DNA of 64,000 bases from Arenibacter echinorum (GCF_003259375.1 NZ_QLLN01000005.1:434001-498000), one strand, 5' to 3'; counted from the stretch's first letter, positions 37,220 to 47,427 are shown. Numbers and translations: made by a program. Notes: a model not told the origin generated them from the sequence alone.

Positions 37220-40200
37220 CTATCCAGCCTGTTCAATTCGATACCATAGTTTCCATCCATCCATATCCATCGAATCAATGGGGTCTCCTGAAGGTGAATA
37301 ATTTTTAAACCATGACACTGGATTTCCGTCATATTCTTGCTTATAATTAAGAAGATGATCATCCGGATCAAAGGTGTCCAACTCTACGCCGCCGATCTGG
37401 ATCCTTAATTTGTCCTCAACCCAATTTTCAAATATGGCGGCATTGAGAATAATTTCATTCGACCCTTTGATATCACTTAAATGGTAGTGCCCCTTTAAAG
37501 GAAATATGTTTTTTGTTAATATGCCGCCGTTGTTCGGCGTATATACTTTGGCAAAAAAACGAAACTCACCTTTGCCTTTAAAGAAAGGTTCCCTATCATC
37601 TGTGATTTGAATTTTCTCTATTACGACCCTCACTTTTTTACCCTTCTTAAATTCTGTGGGGTCCTTCCATTCTAATGGATCCATATCCGGGTTCTCCTCA
37701 TTTGCCAAAGCTACCATATCTTTGGCACGTTTTCTTGCAAATTCAACTTGTCTGGCAACTATAGGATACCATCTATCGTCCGCTTTTTTCACACTAAGCC
37801 GCTTGTGAAACAATTCAAGTATGCGAAGATCGGCATCTAGAATTTCTAACGCTTTTTCCACTTGAATATTTAGCTGAAACCCACCTAAGGTACGTGCTTC
37901 ATCTGCACGCATTTGCAAAATATCAACTTTAAAACGTTGTCCTTTTTTTATACCGGCCGGTAATTTTACTTTTATCAAGCCCGATATATTATCACCCCAG
38001 AATGGAGCAATTGGCAAATATGTAGTCCCTGTGGGGAAAAGTCTTAAGGTATGTGAATCAACTATTTTTACCGTAGAGGGTGCGTGTCTTAGGCTTCTGA
38101 AATTGAATATTTCCTCGACATTCACCCCTGGTAGGTAGAGTTCAACTTCTGAGGTTTTGGGAAGGTTATTCCAAAAAATTGCCAACTCATCCAGTCCTGT
38201 TGTGGGTTTCCATTTGTCAATACTAAAGGTCCACCTTTCCATTGCTTCATGCTTGGCATGCAACTTATCCTTAAAGCGCTTTAGCAATCCAGGAGATTGC
38301 GCCAACCAACTTTCCTCAAGATGTAATACTTCCGATTTCAAGTCGCCATTATGGTGGTTCCCATCCACTATGGGTCGAGCTCGATTGATTTTTATTGGTG
38401 ATAAACTATTGTTCAATAGTATATTGCCCTTATCGTGATTTTCATGATTATCAGTGTCAGCCACGGACAGACCGTGCCCGTCAACACTATGGGAATGATG
38501 CAAATGAATTGGATCTATTATTGGAGGAAGATCTTTTTGTGGTCTTTTTATACTCCTTGTTAAATCAATATTAAAAGCATGTTGTACAGTCCTGGTTATT
38601 TCCGAACCGGGGTTTGCTGTTTGAACGATCAGCAAGTTTCGCTGGGATAGATTATCTGAATTGCCAGGTGTAGATCCATTTATAGTGGGATCTGAAGGAT
38701 GTAGCAATTCAACTACCATACACTGGTGATGATCTTCCAATAAATCCCGAATGCTCTGCAAAGCGCCAATAAAGGGTCCATCACCCGTGTACGTCTGCGG
38801 AAAGCGTGGCGTTGTCTGATTTATATCCAGATAAGCACCAAAATAACTTAGCGCTTCCGTTCCTCCGGTAGGGGCGAAATCAAATAAGTTGAAAGGATCG
38901 ATCTGTGTGCCCATATCCACAGTGGTTGCCACCCGAGGTTCCGCAAAAAACGGAATGGATGCCAACTCGTTAGACGTGGTTTTCCCGAGCAAACCAATGG
39001 TTGATGCATCTGAGCGATATGCCAGTGTATTGTTAAACTCTACATTTGCCACTCCCCAACGAAAGAACCTGAATGTTACCCGAAGATCATCAAGAGGAAC
39101 CGCACTCTGTAAATGCACTTGTGCCAAAGCAAAATTATAAATATTAACGCCACCTATGCTAGTAGAATACTCCAATTTGGCATCTCCTTGATCAGCCTCC
39201 AAACCATCGAAGGTTTCCCCTCCTGCAGTGCCGTTCCCTGTTCTAAAATTAGAAATTACTTGTTGAATAAATGTATTTGGATCTGTCCATCCGGCTGGAA
39301 CCCCAAAACGAGCCTGCCCTTCTGGAATTTGAAATACCCTTGTATCGGTGCTTAACCAATGCTTAGGACCATCCAACATATATGGATTTGGATTAAACTG
39401 TAATCTGATTTGAATACTATCATCAACTACTTGATTTCCACAACGGTCTGTTGCAGTAACCACTACCTTTACCATAGTGAAATCGCCTGCTGCAATTAAG
39501 CCGGCAAACGCATCCTGCCCGGTAAATGTAACCTGGCAAGGACAAGTGACCCGTTGCTGAAATGTAGGATGTAATCCCGGGTCTTCCGGTTGTAAGGAGG
39601 TAACCAGCACCTCCACGCCCGGTATCACTGCATCCGTTATAGCATCCCGCAACTCAATGGTAGGACGATGTGCCAAATCTGTGTAAAGACCAGCTGAATA
39701 TAATGGAGGAGCAATTAAGCCGTACAGGGCAGGCTCTACATCTGCGGGCCATGTAATTAAATACGGTCTAGTAGTTTGATCTTGTAAGACAACATAAAAT
39801 GCATCGTCGAAAACGGTGGTTCCTACAGCGGCCACCTGCTCAATACTAAAAGTACTTAGATCCAAATAAGTTGTGATATCAGGTGCCGATTTTTCCTGAA
39901 TTAACGAGATCTCTACTTCCGATTTATGATCAAAACCGTCCAATCGTTCATAGGTGGATCCGGCGGGTAAATCCGGGCTAAAAGGTTCAAGTAAAATTAA
40001 GCTGGTATTGTTGCTTATACTAGTAATCATCCTTACCTGTCCGTTACTACGAATTAAATCACCCTGTCTTAAATCGGAAGAGAATGCTGACCCAACACCG
40101 GTTACATTTAAACCGGCACTTGAAATTGTTCCAGTTACAGTGGGCACAGTACCATCTGGCTTCGAAGTACAAGTTAGATAACCGCTAATTCGGATAGTGT

Positions 40201-41785
40201 GATTTTTAAAACCAACTGGAGTAGGTACAAAAAGTAAATTATCTGATTTAAAAGGCCCATCAAAATCTGTATCCTCGGTTCCGGCCGTTCCGTCAAAATC
40301 AAAATCTTCAAAAAAATCGATGTTCGCCAAACGTTGATTCCCCGATGGAACACCCACTGGAATTATTGTTAGATTTCGTGTTAATGCTATTACGGCAGTA
40401 CTACCTAGTGCTCCGCGAAAAACCTCACATTTTAATTCCAATTCTAAAGTGCGACCAAAAGGGTCTGGTTCTACATTCAATTCAATTCTTATTGCCCCTT
40501 GACCGTTTGTAATATCAATAGCGGCAACACCCAAGCTTGGTTCAACAGTATCAAGTGATGCATTAAGATCTCTTAAAATGGTCAATGTATTTGGCTGTGG
40601 AAAATCTGAATTGTCTGATTGCACCAATTTAAAAGTCTCAAATCTAGGCTCTCTTTTACGCCAAACACTATCATTAAAACCGTGCCATGCAAAAAAACGA
40701 GGCGAATGATTATTATCAACTGGTGGCGCTAGATCAGCATTAAGTACATGCCCTGTTCCATGATAACCGGTATCCGAAACTCCCGGTACATTTATAGTAG
40801 GAAACTGATTAAAGTCTGTGGCAAAACGTTGACCCATTTCACCGATATTACTAAACTCATCCACATCACTTTCCCAATAAGTCGTATGAATATCGTTAAA
40901 GATAACATCCGGTGGATTATCGCTCCAATCTTCAATATGTGGATAACCTGAGTAATCAGATTGCACTCCGGCAGGAGGTGGGTCATTGGGATCGGTATCG
41001 TGGGCACATGTATTTATGTCTTGTATTACATCCTGACCTGTGCTTTTTAACCAGCGATCAAATAACTCCAAATGATCCCTATGAAAAGTGAAGAATTCCG
41101 CACCCACTTGGGTACGGCTTATTTCCTTTTTTCCTTGGTGCTGACCTACACTCGTATTGAAGAAAGGTGTTGCAGTTGTCCAGCCTCCACCTATTGGTCC
41201 ATTAGGATGCCAAACATGATGCACCTGATGAAAAATATCGGTGAAATCTTTTTCAGAAAGTATCGTACCATTTCTATCAAAAACCTTGTGAACATGTATT
41301 ACCGGTTGCCCCAAAACTCGTTTTCTTAAATCGCTTGCCCATTTTACAAATGCCCAATATCGGTAACTATAGGGCGCCTTTACTTCATCAGCCATCTCTT
41401 CTGTAATTAGGCTACGATAATTGGTGTTGTAATATAGTCGAATACTCGTTCCCAATGCATCTGTATTTCCAGGTAAGGGGCCGGCTCCAGGAACTGTAGC
41501 CGATTGCTCGCCTTCCATACTGCTTTGTCCATCCCATGGTCTCACCGGAGGAAGGAAATATTTACTTCGCCATGATTCGTATAAGCTTAGCATATAATCT
41601 AGGTGATGCTCAAGAAAGGCATCACCAGTTACCGCGGTAGCACCTGATGAAGGAATATTATCTCGTGTCCAATGGATATGGTTTTTTGCTCCTATAGGGG
41701 CTACTGCTCCCAATTCCCCGGCTCCCAAATCACCGTAAATTAATTCTGAAACGAAATCGATATAATTGTTTCCTGTTGCAGCCAT
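37220..41785 (-). CDS. Very large tyrosinase-like di-copper protein (1521 aa)
   Basis: The N-terminal 390 residues match the tyrosinase/hemocyanin type-3 copper fold. A CuA-like part has His residues in FHQVHHVWH (about 185-193), VGQHQ (215) and the HR helix FFTFHRDHLELFDRWL (His235). A CuB-like part has GYHGTGHVL (His342 and His346) and PRFFAWHGFNDSVWR (His368). The remaining 1100 residues are beta-rich and unrecognised, with a His-rich segment (PIHLHHSHSVDGHGLSVADTDNHENH) near 1150. No signal peptide is visible. It could oxidise phenols. It lies next to metal-efflux operons and between repeats. Single gene, no partner. Confidence 0.75.
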   Translation of the reverse strand: MAATGNNYIDFVSELIYGDLGAGELGAVAPIGAKNHIHWTRDNIPSSGATAVTGDAFLEHHLDYMLSLYESWRSKYFLPPVRPWDGQSSMEGEQSATVPGAGPLPGNTDALGTSIRLYYNTNYRSLITEEMADEVKAPYSYRYWAFVKWASDLRKRVLGQPVIHVHKVFDRNGTILSEKDFTDIFHQVHHVWHPNGPIGGGWTTATPFFNTSVGQHQGKKEISRTQVGAEFFTFHRDHLELFDRWLKSTGQDVIQDINTCAHDTDPNDPPPAGVQSDYSGYPHIEDWSDNPPDVIFNDIHTTYWESDVDEFSNIGEMGQRFATDFNQFPTINVPGVSDTGYHGTGHVLNADLAPPVDNNHSPRFFAWHGFNDSVWRKREPRFETFKLVQSDNSDFPQPNTLTILRDLNASLDTVEPSLGVAAIDITNGQGAIRIELNVEPDPFGRTLELELKCEVFRGALGSTAVIALTRNLTIIPVGVPSGNQRLANIDFFEDFDFDGTAGTEDTDFDGPFKSDNLLFVPTPVGFKNHTIRISGYLTCTSKPDGTVPTVTGTISSAGLNVTGVGSAFSSDLRQGDLIRSNGQVRMITSISNNTSLILLEPFSPDLPAGSTYERLDGFDHKSEVEISLIQEKSAPDITTYLDLSTFSIEQVAAVGTTVFDDAFYVVLQDQTTRPYLITWPADVEPALYGLIAPPLYSAGLYTDLAHRPTIELRDAITDAVIPGVEVLVTSLQPEDPGLHPTFQQRVTCPCQVTFTGQDAFAGLIAAGDFTMVKVVVTATDRCGNQVVDDSIQIRLQFNPNPYMLDGPKHWLSTDTRVFQIPEGQARFGVPAGWTDPNTFIQQVISNFRTGNGTAGGETFDGLEADQGDAKLEYSTSIGGVNIYNFALAQVHLQSAVPLDDLRVTFRFFRWGVANVEFNNTLAYRSDASTIGLLGKTTSNELASIPFFAEPRVATTVDMGTQIDPFNLFDFAPTGGTEALSYFGAYLDINQTTPRFPQTYTGDGPFIGALQSIRDLLEDHHQCMVVELLHPSDPTINGSTPGNSDNLSQRNLLIVQTANPGSEITRTVQHAFNIDLTRSIKRPQKDLPPIIDPIHLHHSHSVDGHGLSVADTDNHENHDKGNILLNNSLSPIKINRARPIVDGNHHNGDLKSEVLHLEESWLAQSPGLLKRFKDKLHAKHEAMERWTFSIDKWKPTTGLDELAIFWNNLPKTSEVELYLPGVNVEEIFNFRSLRHAPSTVKIVDSHTLRLFPTGTTYLPIAPFWGDNISGLIKVKLPAGIKKGQRFKVDILQMRADEARTLGGFQLNIQVEKALEILDADLRILELFHKRLSVKKADDRWYPIVARQVEFARKRAKDMVALANEENPDMDPLEWKDPTEFKKGKKVRVVIEKIQITDDREPFFKGKGEFRFFAKVYTPNNGGILTKNIFPLKGHYHLSDIKGSNEIILNAAIFENWVEDKLRIQIGGVELDTFDPDDHLLNYKQEYDGNPVSWFKNYSPSGDPIDSMDMDGWKLWYRIEQAG

Positions 41786-42466
41786 AGCATTCGATTTAAC
41801 TGTTAATATTTTCGTATTATAAATAAAGGAATCTAAAACAAGGTTTTAGAACTGGAGGAAGGAAATCATGCCAAAAGTTCAATCGCTGTTGGCAAGTCGT
41901 GAGGTCTTTAAAAAAAGAATATATAGGAAGGTACTTCAAAAATGAATATCCCAAGAACAGATTGTATATCTAGTAGAGAATATTGTATATTTTGTAGGAA
42001 TTTTATGTCAGTTATAATTTTTTCTATCATGTTACCTTGCAAACAAAGCATTTTGGTCTATCCTGAAATGAGCGAGACTAAAGAATCAAAATACCGTAAT
42101 ATGTAAGAATTAAGTTCTATTCCTAAGGTGCAATTCGGTTGGAAAAGTTATACGGCGAAAAAAACTATCTATATTCTAAAAGAAAGGATTGGATTATTTA
42201 CCATCCCGCTCACATTACGCTTGTAAATGAAACTTTTTAGAAGAAAAACATATACAAAGTGTGGTACAAAGTGCCAACCTCTCAAATATTAAAAGGTCTG
42301 CAAGCCCTTTTAATATCATACCGTACCAAAGCGAAATTACATATCGCGGAATATTATAATACAAACAGCTCTAATTATAGAATTACCCTTTCTGCGACAG
42401 CCACTGTCGTTTTATGAAACCAATTGGATTTAAAAATTTTGCAACCCAGTTGCACTAAAATTCAAT
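41786..42466. other. Non-coding gap with repeat copy, upstream of metal operon
   Basis: Upstream of both the tyrosinase-like gene (minus) and the metal operon (plus). It contains a near-duplicated AT motif (TTGTATAT at 41961 and 41983), the repeat copy at 42200-42370, and a GCAAC-CCA-GTTGC dyad at 42441-42453 just before the promoter box. No gene of more than 30 codons looks real. Confidence 0.55.
42200..42370. repeat. Diverged dispersed repeat, copy right of the tyrosinase-like gene
   Basis: Contains ACTTTTTAG, AAAGTGT, GTGCCAACCTCTCAAA, TACCAAAGCGAAATTACATA and ATTATAATAC, in the order also found around 36925-37120. Internal near-palindrome AAAAGGTCTGCAAGCCCTTTT at 42291-42311. Non-coding. 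Confidence 0.5.
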
Positions 42467-42474
42467 TACCTTTG
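42441..42474 (+). promoter_or_regulatory. Promoter and possible metal-regulator dyad of the RND operon
   Basis: TACCTTTG at 42467-42474 is a TAnnTTTG -7 box. The perfect dyad GCAAC-N3-GTTGC at 42441-42453 lies 13 bases upstream, over the -33 region. From memory, this resembles sites used by Fur-family zinc regulators in Bacteroidota, and a Fur-family gene lies in the same operon (48988). The ATG at 42483 is only 8 bases after the -7 box, so the message would have almost no leader. Confidence 0.55.
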
Positions 42475-42482
42475 CAATTCAA

Positions 42483-42878
42483 ATGAATATATTTGTTTCC
42501 ATATCAATGTCATTTATTTTTCTTCTTCAAGGAGTAGCTATGGATATGGACTTATGTGAACAAATTGAAAAAATTTCGCATTTCGTTGAACATTATCAAG
42601 ATCACAGGGAGTACGATGGAGATTCATTTTTTGAGTATGTGGTCGAGGATTATTTTAATTCAGAAGGCGATAATGGATTCCACCATACGGGTTCGGAAGA
42701 GGACAAAATTCCATCACATACCCATAATCAGTGCTGCCATCCCATAGTATTTGTTGCTCCCGCTAATTCAGTTGAAATTAAGTCTATAAGATTTGAAAAC
42801 AGCTTTGAGTATGGCAAATATTCATTCCTCTTCAATTCCAGATTCCTGGAATCACTTTACCAACCCCCACGGGCATAA
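42483..42878 (+). CDS. Small exported His/Cys-containing protein heading the metal operon
   Basis: 131 residues with a hydrophobic N-terminus (MNIFVSISMSFIFLLQGVAM) that may be a signal peptide or anchor. An acidic middle and a HTHNQCCHP cluster (near residues 79-88) could bind metal in the periplasm. It lies 118 bases before the RND pump gene. Proteins like this often head CusA/CzcA operons in flavobacteria, but I know no characterised function. Confidence 0.7.
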   Translation: MNIFVSISMSFIFLLQGVAMDMDLCEQIEKISHFVEHYQDHREYDGDSFFEYVVEDYFNSEGDNGFHHTGSEEDKIPSHTHNQCCHPIVFVAPANSVEIKSIRFENSFEYGKYSFLFNSRFLESLYQPPRA

Positions 42879-42996
42879 TTCAGTTTTCATAGGACAACTA
42901 GGATAACTCTGTCCTATTATGAAGCTTTCGTTTCGATAAGTATCGGATTCAATTGCGCATACCATCATTTTTTTAACTGAATTAACGCTGTAATCC

Positions 42997-45900
42997 ATGA
43001 TTAACAAAATCATTTCATTTTCCATTAATAATAAATTTATTATTGGGCTATTTATAGTGGCACTTGTAGGCACGGGCATTTACTCTATGGCCACTATAAA
43101 CCTTGGCTCTGTACCAGATATTACCAACAACCAAGTACAAGTTATAACAACTGCACCTAATCTGGGGACAGAGGATATTGAGCAATTTGTAACCTATCCG
43201 GTGGAATTGGCAATGGCCAATTTACCCGATGTTATTGAGTTGCGCTCCGTTTCCCGTTTTGGGCTTTCCGTAGTTACCATTGTTTTCGATGATGAAGCAG
43301 GAACATATTTGCCCCGACAGTTGGTGCAAGAGAAACTCGCAGAAGTGAGCGAAGAAATCCCCGCAGGATTTGGGAAGCCCTTTATGGCACCAATTACTAC
43401 GGGATTGGGCGAAATTTACCAATACACGCTAAAAGTAAAGGAAGGCTACGAGGATAAATTTGATGCAATGGAGCTACGTACCATTCAGGATTGGATTGTA
43501 AAGCGTCAAATGGCATTAGTGCCCGGTGTTGTGGAGGTCAATGCTTTTGGAGGATTTGTAAAGCAATATGAAGTAGCCATTAACCCCGATAAATTGAAAA
43601 GTTTTGGCATTACAATGAATCAGGTTTTTGAAGCCCTGAAAGTTAATAATGCCAATACGGGCGGTGCTTATATCGAAAAAAACCATCAAGCCAATTTTAT
43701 TCGAGGCGAAGGCTTGGCACGTAGCATCGCCGATTTAGAAAATATTGTTGTTACCTCACAGAACGGTAGTCCTGTTTTAGTTCGTGACGTTGCAGAAAAA
43801 GTAGGATATGGAAGTCAGGTGCGTTATGGTGCTTTTACCCAAGATGGACACGAATCCGTTGGTGGACAAATTTTGATGCTAAAAGGGCAAAGCCCGAGCA
43901 ACGTGGTCAAAAATGTTGAGAAACGTATAATCGAAATTCAAAAATCCCTTCCGGAGGGCGTTTACATTGATACTTTTTTAAGCCGAAGCGATCTCATTGA
44001 CAGAACAACTAGTACCGTCGAAAAAAATCTTATAGAAGGGTCGTTGATCGTAATATTCGTTCTGGTGCTACTTTTGGGAAGTTTCCGTGGCGGATTGATA
44101 ACAGCCTCGGTTATTCCACTATCCCTATTGTTCGCATTTATCTTAATGAAACAATTTGGCGTTTGGGCCAACCTGATGTCATTGGGAGCTATTGATTTTG
44201 GAATTATTGTAGATGGAGCAGTAATTATTGTGGAAGGAATGGTATTCCATATTCATCAACGGATGAAAAAAACTACAACCGTTATCGAGCAATCTGAAAT
44301 GGATGAAATAGCCTATGAATCGGCAAGTACGATGATGAATTCCGCATTTTTTGGACAATTGATCATTCTAATAGTATTTACACCTATTCTATTCTTAACT
44401 GGAATTGAAGGAAAAATGTTCCGTCCGATGGCATTCACCTTTGGATTTGCCGTTTTGGGAGCGATAATTCTTTGTCTTACCTACGTACCAATGATTTCTG
44501 CATTATTTTTAAAACCCACCAAAAATCAAAATAGTTGGTTCGCCAAATTTGAAAACAAGATTGACAGGTTCAGTGATAAAATAATGTCCGGTTTAAACAA
44601 AGCGTATGTACCGTTGCTCAATTTTGCACTGCGCTTTAAGGCAGGTGTTGTAATTGGAGCCGTCGGGCTATTATTGATTGCAGGATTTATTTTCAGCAAT
44701 ATGGGTGGCGAATTTATTCCAAAATTTGATGAAGGCGATATTGCGATGCAGGCCCTTATAAAACCTGGTAGTAGCCTTACGGAATCCATTGAAGCTTCAA
44801 AAAAACTTCAAAATATCGTAAAACAATTCCCTGAAGTAAAAACAATGGTCTCACGTATTGGTGTTGCTGAAATCCCAACTGATCCGATGCCTATGGACAT
44901 TGCCGACAGCTATATTATTCTGGAGAAAGATAAAAGCAAATGGACTTCGGCAGATAGTAAGGAAGAACTCATAGAAAAAATTCAAGAGAAAATTTCTGTG
45001 ATTCCCGGTGTCAATTTTGTTTTTACACAACCCGTAGAACTTCGTTTTAATGAGTTGCTTACAGGTGTTCGGGAAGATGTCGCCATAAAATTATATGGCG
45101 AGGATCTGGGCGTATTGGCTAATAAAATTAAAGAAATAGCAGCCGTCATTAGAACCGTTCCCGGAGCGGCCGACCTGAATGTGGAAGCCACCAGCGGTCT
45201 GCCTCAAATGACCGTGGTTTACAACCGTGCAAAGATGGCACAATACGGTGTTACCGTTGATAAGTTGAACGATTATGTGAGCGCTGCTTTTGCGGGTGAA
45301 AAAGCCAGTGTCATTTTCGAAGGCGAAAAACGATTTGATGTGGTCATCCGTTTGGCCAAGGAATTTAGAAAAGACATCAATAGCCTAAAAAATCTTTATA
45401 TCGATTTACCAAGTGGTGCACAAGTACCTTTAAAAGAAGTAGCTGATATCAGTTACAAACCTGGCCCGATGCAAATATCAAGGGACAATACCTACCGTCG
45501 TATTTCCATTGGCGTCAATGTCCGTGGGCGTGATGTAAAAACGATGGTGGAGGAAATTCAGCAGAAATTGGAAGCCGAAGTTAAATTACCAGCGGGTTAT
45601 TATATCACATACGGCGGTTCTTTTGAGAATTTGCAACGAGCCACAGACCGATTAATGATTGTTGTACCAATTGCATTGTTCTTAATTTTCATATTGCTCT
45701 ATTTCGCACTCAACTCATTTTCTCAGTCCTTAATGATTTATATGGCCGTACCCTTGGCTGCCATTGGTGGAGTTTTCGCCCTGTTGGTCCGTGGTATGCC
45801 TTTTAGTATATCTGCAGGTGTTGGGTTTATTGTACTCTTTGGAGTTGCTGTATTGAATGGACTGGTACTCATAAATAAATTCAATGAACTAAAAGAAGGT

Positions 45901-47412
45901 GGAATGACAGATTTAAAAAAACGTATATACGAAGCTACGCACGAACGTTTACGTCCAATTTTGCTTACTGCAACTGCGGCTATTATGGGCTTTATCCCTA
46001 TGGCGGTTTCTACCTCTGGTGGTGCTGAAGTTCAACGGCCTCTTGCAACAGTGGTAATTGGTGGACTGCTTACGGCAACATTTTTAACCTTGGTAGTCAT
46101 ACCTGTTTTATACTATTGGCTCGAAACCCGAAAAGAAAAAAAGGGTAATAAAGGTGATGAAAGCTATGTCAATAAAAGCACCACGGTAATTATTGTTCTA
46201 TTAGTATTGGGTACTGTATTCACTTCCGGAAATAGCTTTGCACAGGAAACAAAACAGGCCACTTCAGTTCTGAAGCCCATTACTTTGGAAGAAGCTATTG
46301 CAATGGCAAAGCAAAATTATCCATCCCTTAAAGAAAGTCAAGCCTTTATTGAACGCGAACAAGCAATGAAAGGTACAAGTTTCGACATGGGTAGCACGCA
46401 GGTTTTTACAGGAAAAGAAGAATATGGCAATAATCTTCCTGGAATACAGACTACTATTGGTGTACAGCAGGGCAATATCGATTTGCTTTCTGGCTTTTCA
46501 AAATCGAAGTTTTACAAACAGCGTGTGGCACTGGGCGAAAAATTCTATGCGGTAAACGAGCAACAATTGATAAGAAATGTAATGCAAGCGTATGACCAAA
46601 TAAATTATAATAAAGCGCAACTTCTTTTTGCCGAACAATTGGATAGTGTTTATGCCAATTTTAAGACCGCAGCACAATTGCGTTACGATACGGGCGAATC
46701 CGGAAAGTTGGAATTTATTTCTGCTTCCTCGGAATACCAGCAGATTCAAGTATTGCGACAACAGGCCTATGATGATATTGAAATTGCCAAACGGGCCCTA
46801 AAGCAGTATTTGGGAACGGAAGCACCTATTGAAACGTTTTCGGTTTTATATGAGCCAATGAATTTGAGCAATATAATGGATTCAACGACCGTGGCAAATA
46901 ACCCCATATTGCAATATTCGCTTCAAAATGTAGAAGTAAGCAAAGCCAATGTGGGTGTTGAAAAATCGGGGTTCCTGCCAAAATTCAGTCTTTCCTATGG
47001 ACGGCAAGTGGTAGATGATGTTTCAGGCTTCAATACCTATCAGGCAGGAATTAGTATTCCGTTATGGTTTTATCCTCAGAAATCAAGGGTAAAGGCAGCC
47101 AAGGCAGATGCGATGGTCGCAGAAAATCAATATTTGGAACAAAAAGCTATAACTGAAAGCCGTGTTTCCCAATTGCTCAAATCCCTTGAAAAAACACAAA
47201 AGATATTGCAATATTATGAGGATGGTGCATTGTTATTGGCAGAAGAACAGATAGCCACGGCACAATTGGCATCCAAGGAAGGCGAGATAGAATATGTGAA
47301 CTATATCACTATCCTAAATAGTGCCATCAGGATAAAACAAACACATTTACAATATATCAATCAATTTAACCAACAGGCCATCGAGGTACAATACCAGTTG
47401 GGCAATCTATAA
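42997..47412 (+). CDS. CusA/CzcA-type heavy-metal RND pump fused to a TolC-like outer membrane factor
   Basis: 1471 residues. Residues 1 to about 1045 form a complete heavy-metal RND transporter with the proton-relay motif IDFGIIVDGAVIIVE (Asp400, Asp406, Glu413), typical of divalent-metal CzcA pumps. Around 1064-1090 a hydrophobic signal-like stretch ends SFAQ, and the rest (about 1095-1471) is an outer-membrane efflux protein with TolC helical repeats starting PITLEEAIAMAKQNYPS. The frame is continuous with no internal stop. Such fusions occur in Bacteroidota. Expected to expel Zn, Co or Cd with the adaptor encoded 15 bases downstream. Confidence 0.93.
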   Translation: MINKIISFSINNKFIIGLFIVALVGTGIYSMATINLGSVPDITNNQVQVITTAPNLGTEDIEQFVTYPVELAMANLPDVIELRSVSRFGLSVVTIVFDDEAGTYLPRQLVQEKLAEVSEEIPAGFGKPFMAPITTGLGEIYQYTLKVKEGYEDKFDAMELRTIQDWIVKRQMALVPGVVEVNAFGGFVKQYEVAINPDKLKSFGITMNQVFEALKVNNANTGGAYIEKNHQANFIRGEGLARSIADLENIVVTSQNGSPVLVRDVAEKVGYGSQVRYGAFTQDGHESVGGQILMLKGQSPSNVVKNVEKRIIEIQKSLPEGVYIDTFLSRSDLIDRTTSTVEKNLIEGSLIVIFVLVLLLGSFRGGLITASVIPLSLLFAFILMKQFGVWANLMSLGAIDFGIIVDGAVIIVEGMVFHIHQRMKKTTTVIEQSEMDEIAYESASTMMNSAFFGQLIILIVFTPILFLTGIEGKMFRPMAFTFGFAVLGAIILCLTYVPMISALFLKPTKNQNSWFAKFENKIDRFSDKIMSGLNKAYVPLLNFALRFKAGVVIGAVGLLLIAGFIFSNMGGEFIPKFDEGDIAMQALIKPGSSLTESIEASKKLQNIVKQFPEVKTMVSRIGVAEIPTDPMPMDIADSYIILEKDKSKWTSADSKEELIEKIQEKISVIPGVNFVFTQPVELRFNELLTGVREDVAIKLYGEDLGVLANKIKEIAAVIRTVPGAADLNVEATSGLPQMTVVYNRAKMAQYGVTVDKLNDYVSAAFAGEKASVIFEGEKRFDVVIRLAKEFRKDINSLKNLYIDLPSGAQVPLKEVADISYKPGPMQISRDNTYRRISIGVNVRGRDVKTMVEEIQQKLEAEVKLPAGYYITYGGSFENLQRATDRLMIVVPIALFLIFILLYFALNSFSQSLMIYMAVPLAAIGGVFALLVRGMPFSISAGVGFIVLFGVAVLNGLVLINKFNELKEGGMTDLKKRIYEATHERLRPILLTATAAIMGFIPMAVSTSGGAEVQRPLATVVIGGLLTATFLTLVVIPVLYYWLETRKEKKGNKGDESYVNKSTTVIIVLLVLGTVFTSGNSFAQETKQATSVLKPITLEEAIAMAKQNYPSLKESQAFIEREQAMKGTSFDMGSTQVFTGKEEYGNNLPGIQTTIGVQQGNIDLLSGFSKSKFYKQRVALGEKFYAVNEQQLIRNVMQAYDQINYNKAQLLFAEQLDSVYANFKTAAQLRYDTGESGKLEFISASSEYQQIQVLRQQAYDDIEIAKRALKQYLGTEAPIETFSVLYEPMNLSNIMDSTTVANNPILQYSLQNVEVSKANVGVEKSGFLPKFSLSYGRQVVDDVSGFNTYQAGISIPLWFYPQKSRVKAAKADAMVAENQYLEQKAITESRVSQLLKSLEKTQKILQYYEDGALLLAEEQIATAQLASKEGEIEYVNYITILNSAIRIKQTHLQYINQFNQQAIEVQYQLGNL

Positions 47413-47427
47413 CATTAAAGAAAAAAA

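Noticed and set aside
41868-41945. 25-codon frame with a strong GGAGGAAGG sequence before its ATG
   Set aside because: Shine-Dalgarno strength is a poor guide in Bacteroidota. The peptide is very short and basic with no context, so it is probably chance.
30404-42482. Integron cassette array interpretation of the repeat-flanked modules
   Set aside because: No integrase in the window, modules of 4.6-5.3 kb are too long for ordinary cassettes, and canonical RYYYAAC/GTTRRRY core sites could not be placed with confidence.
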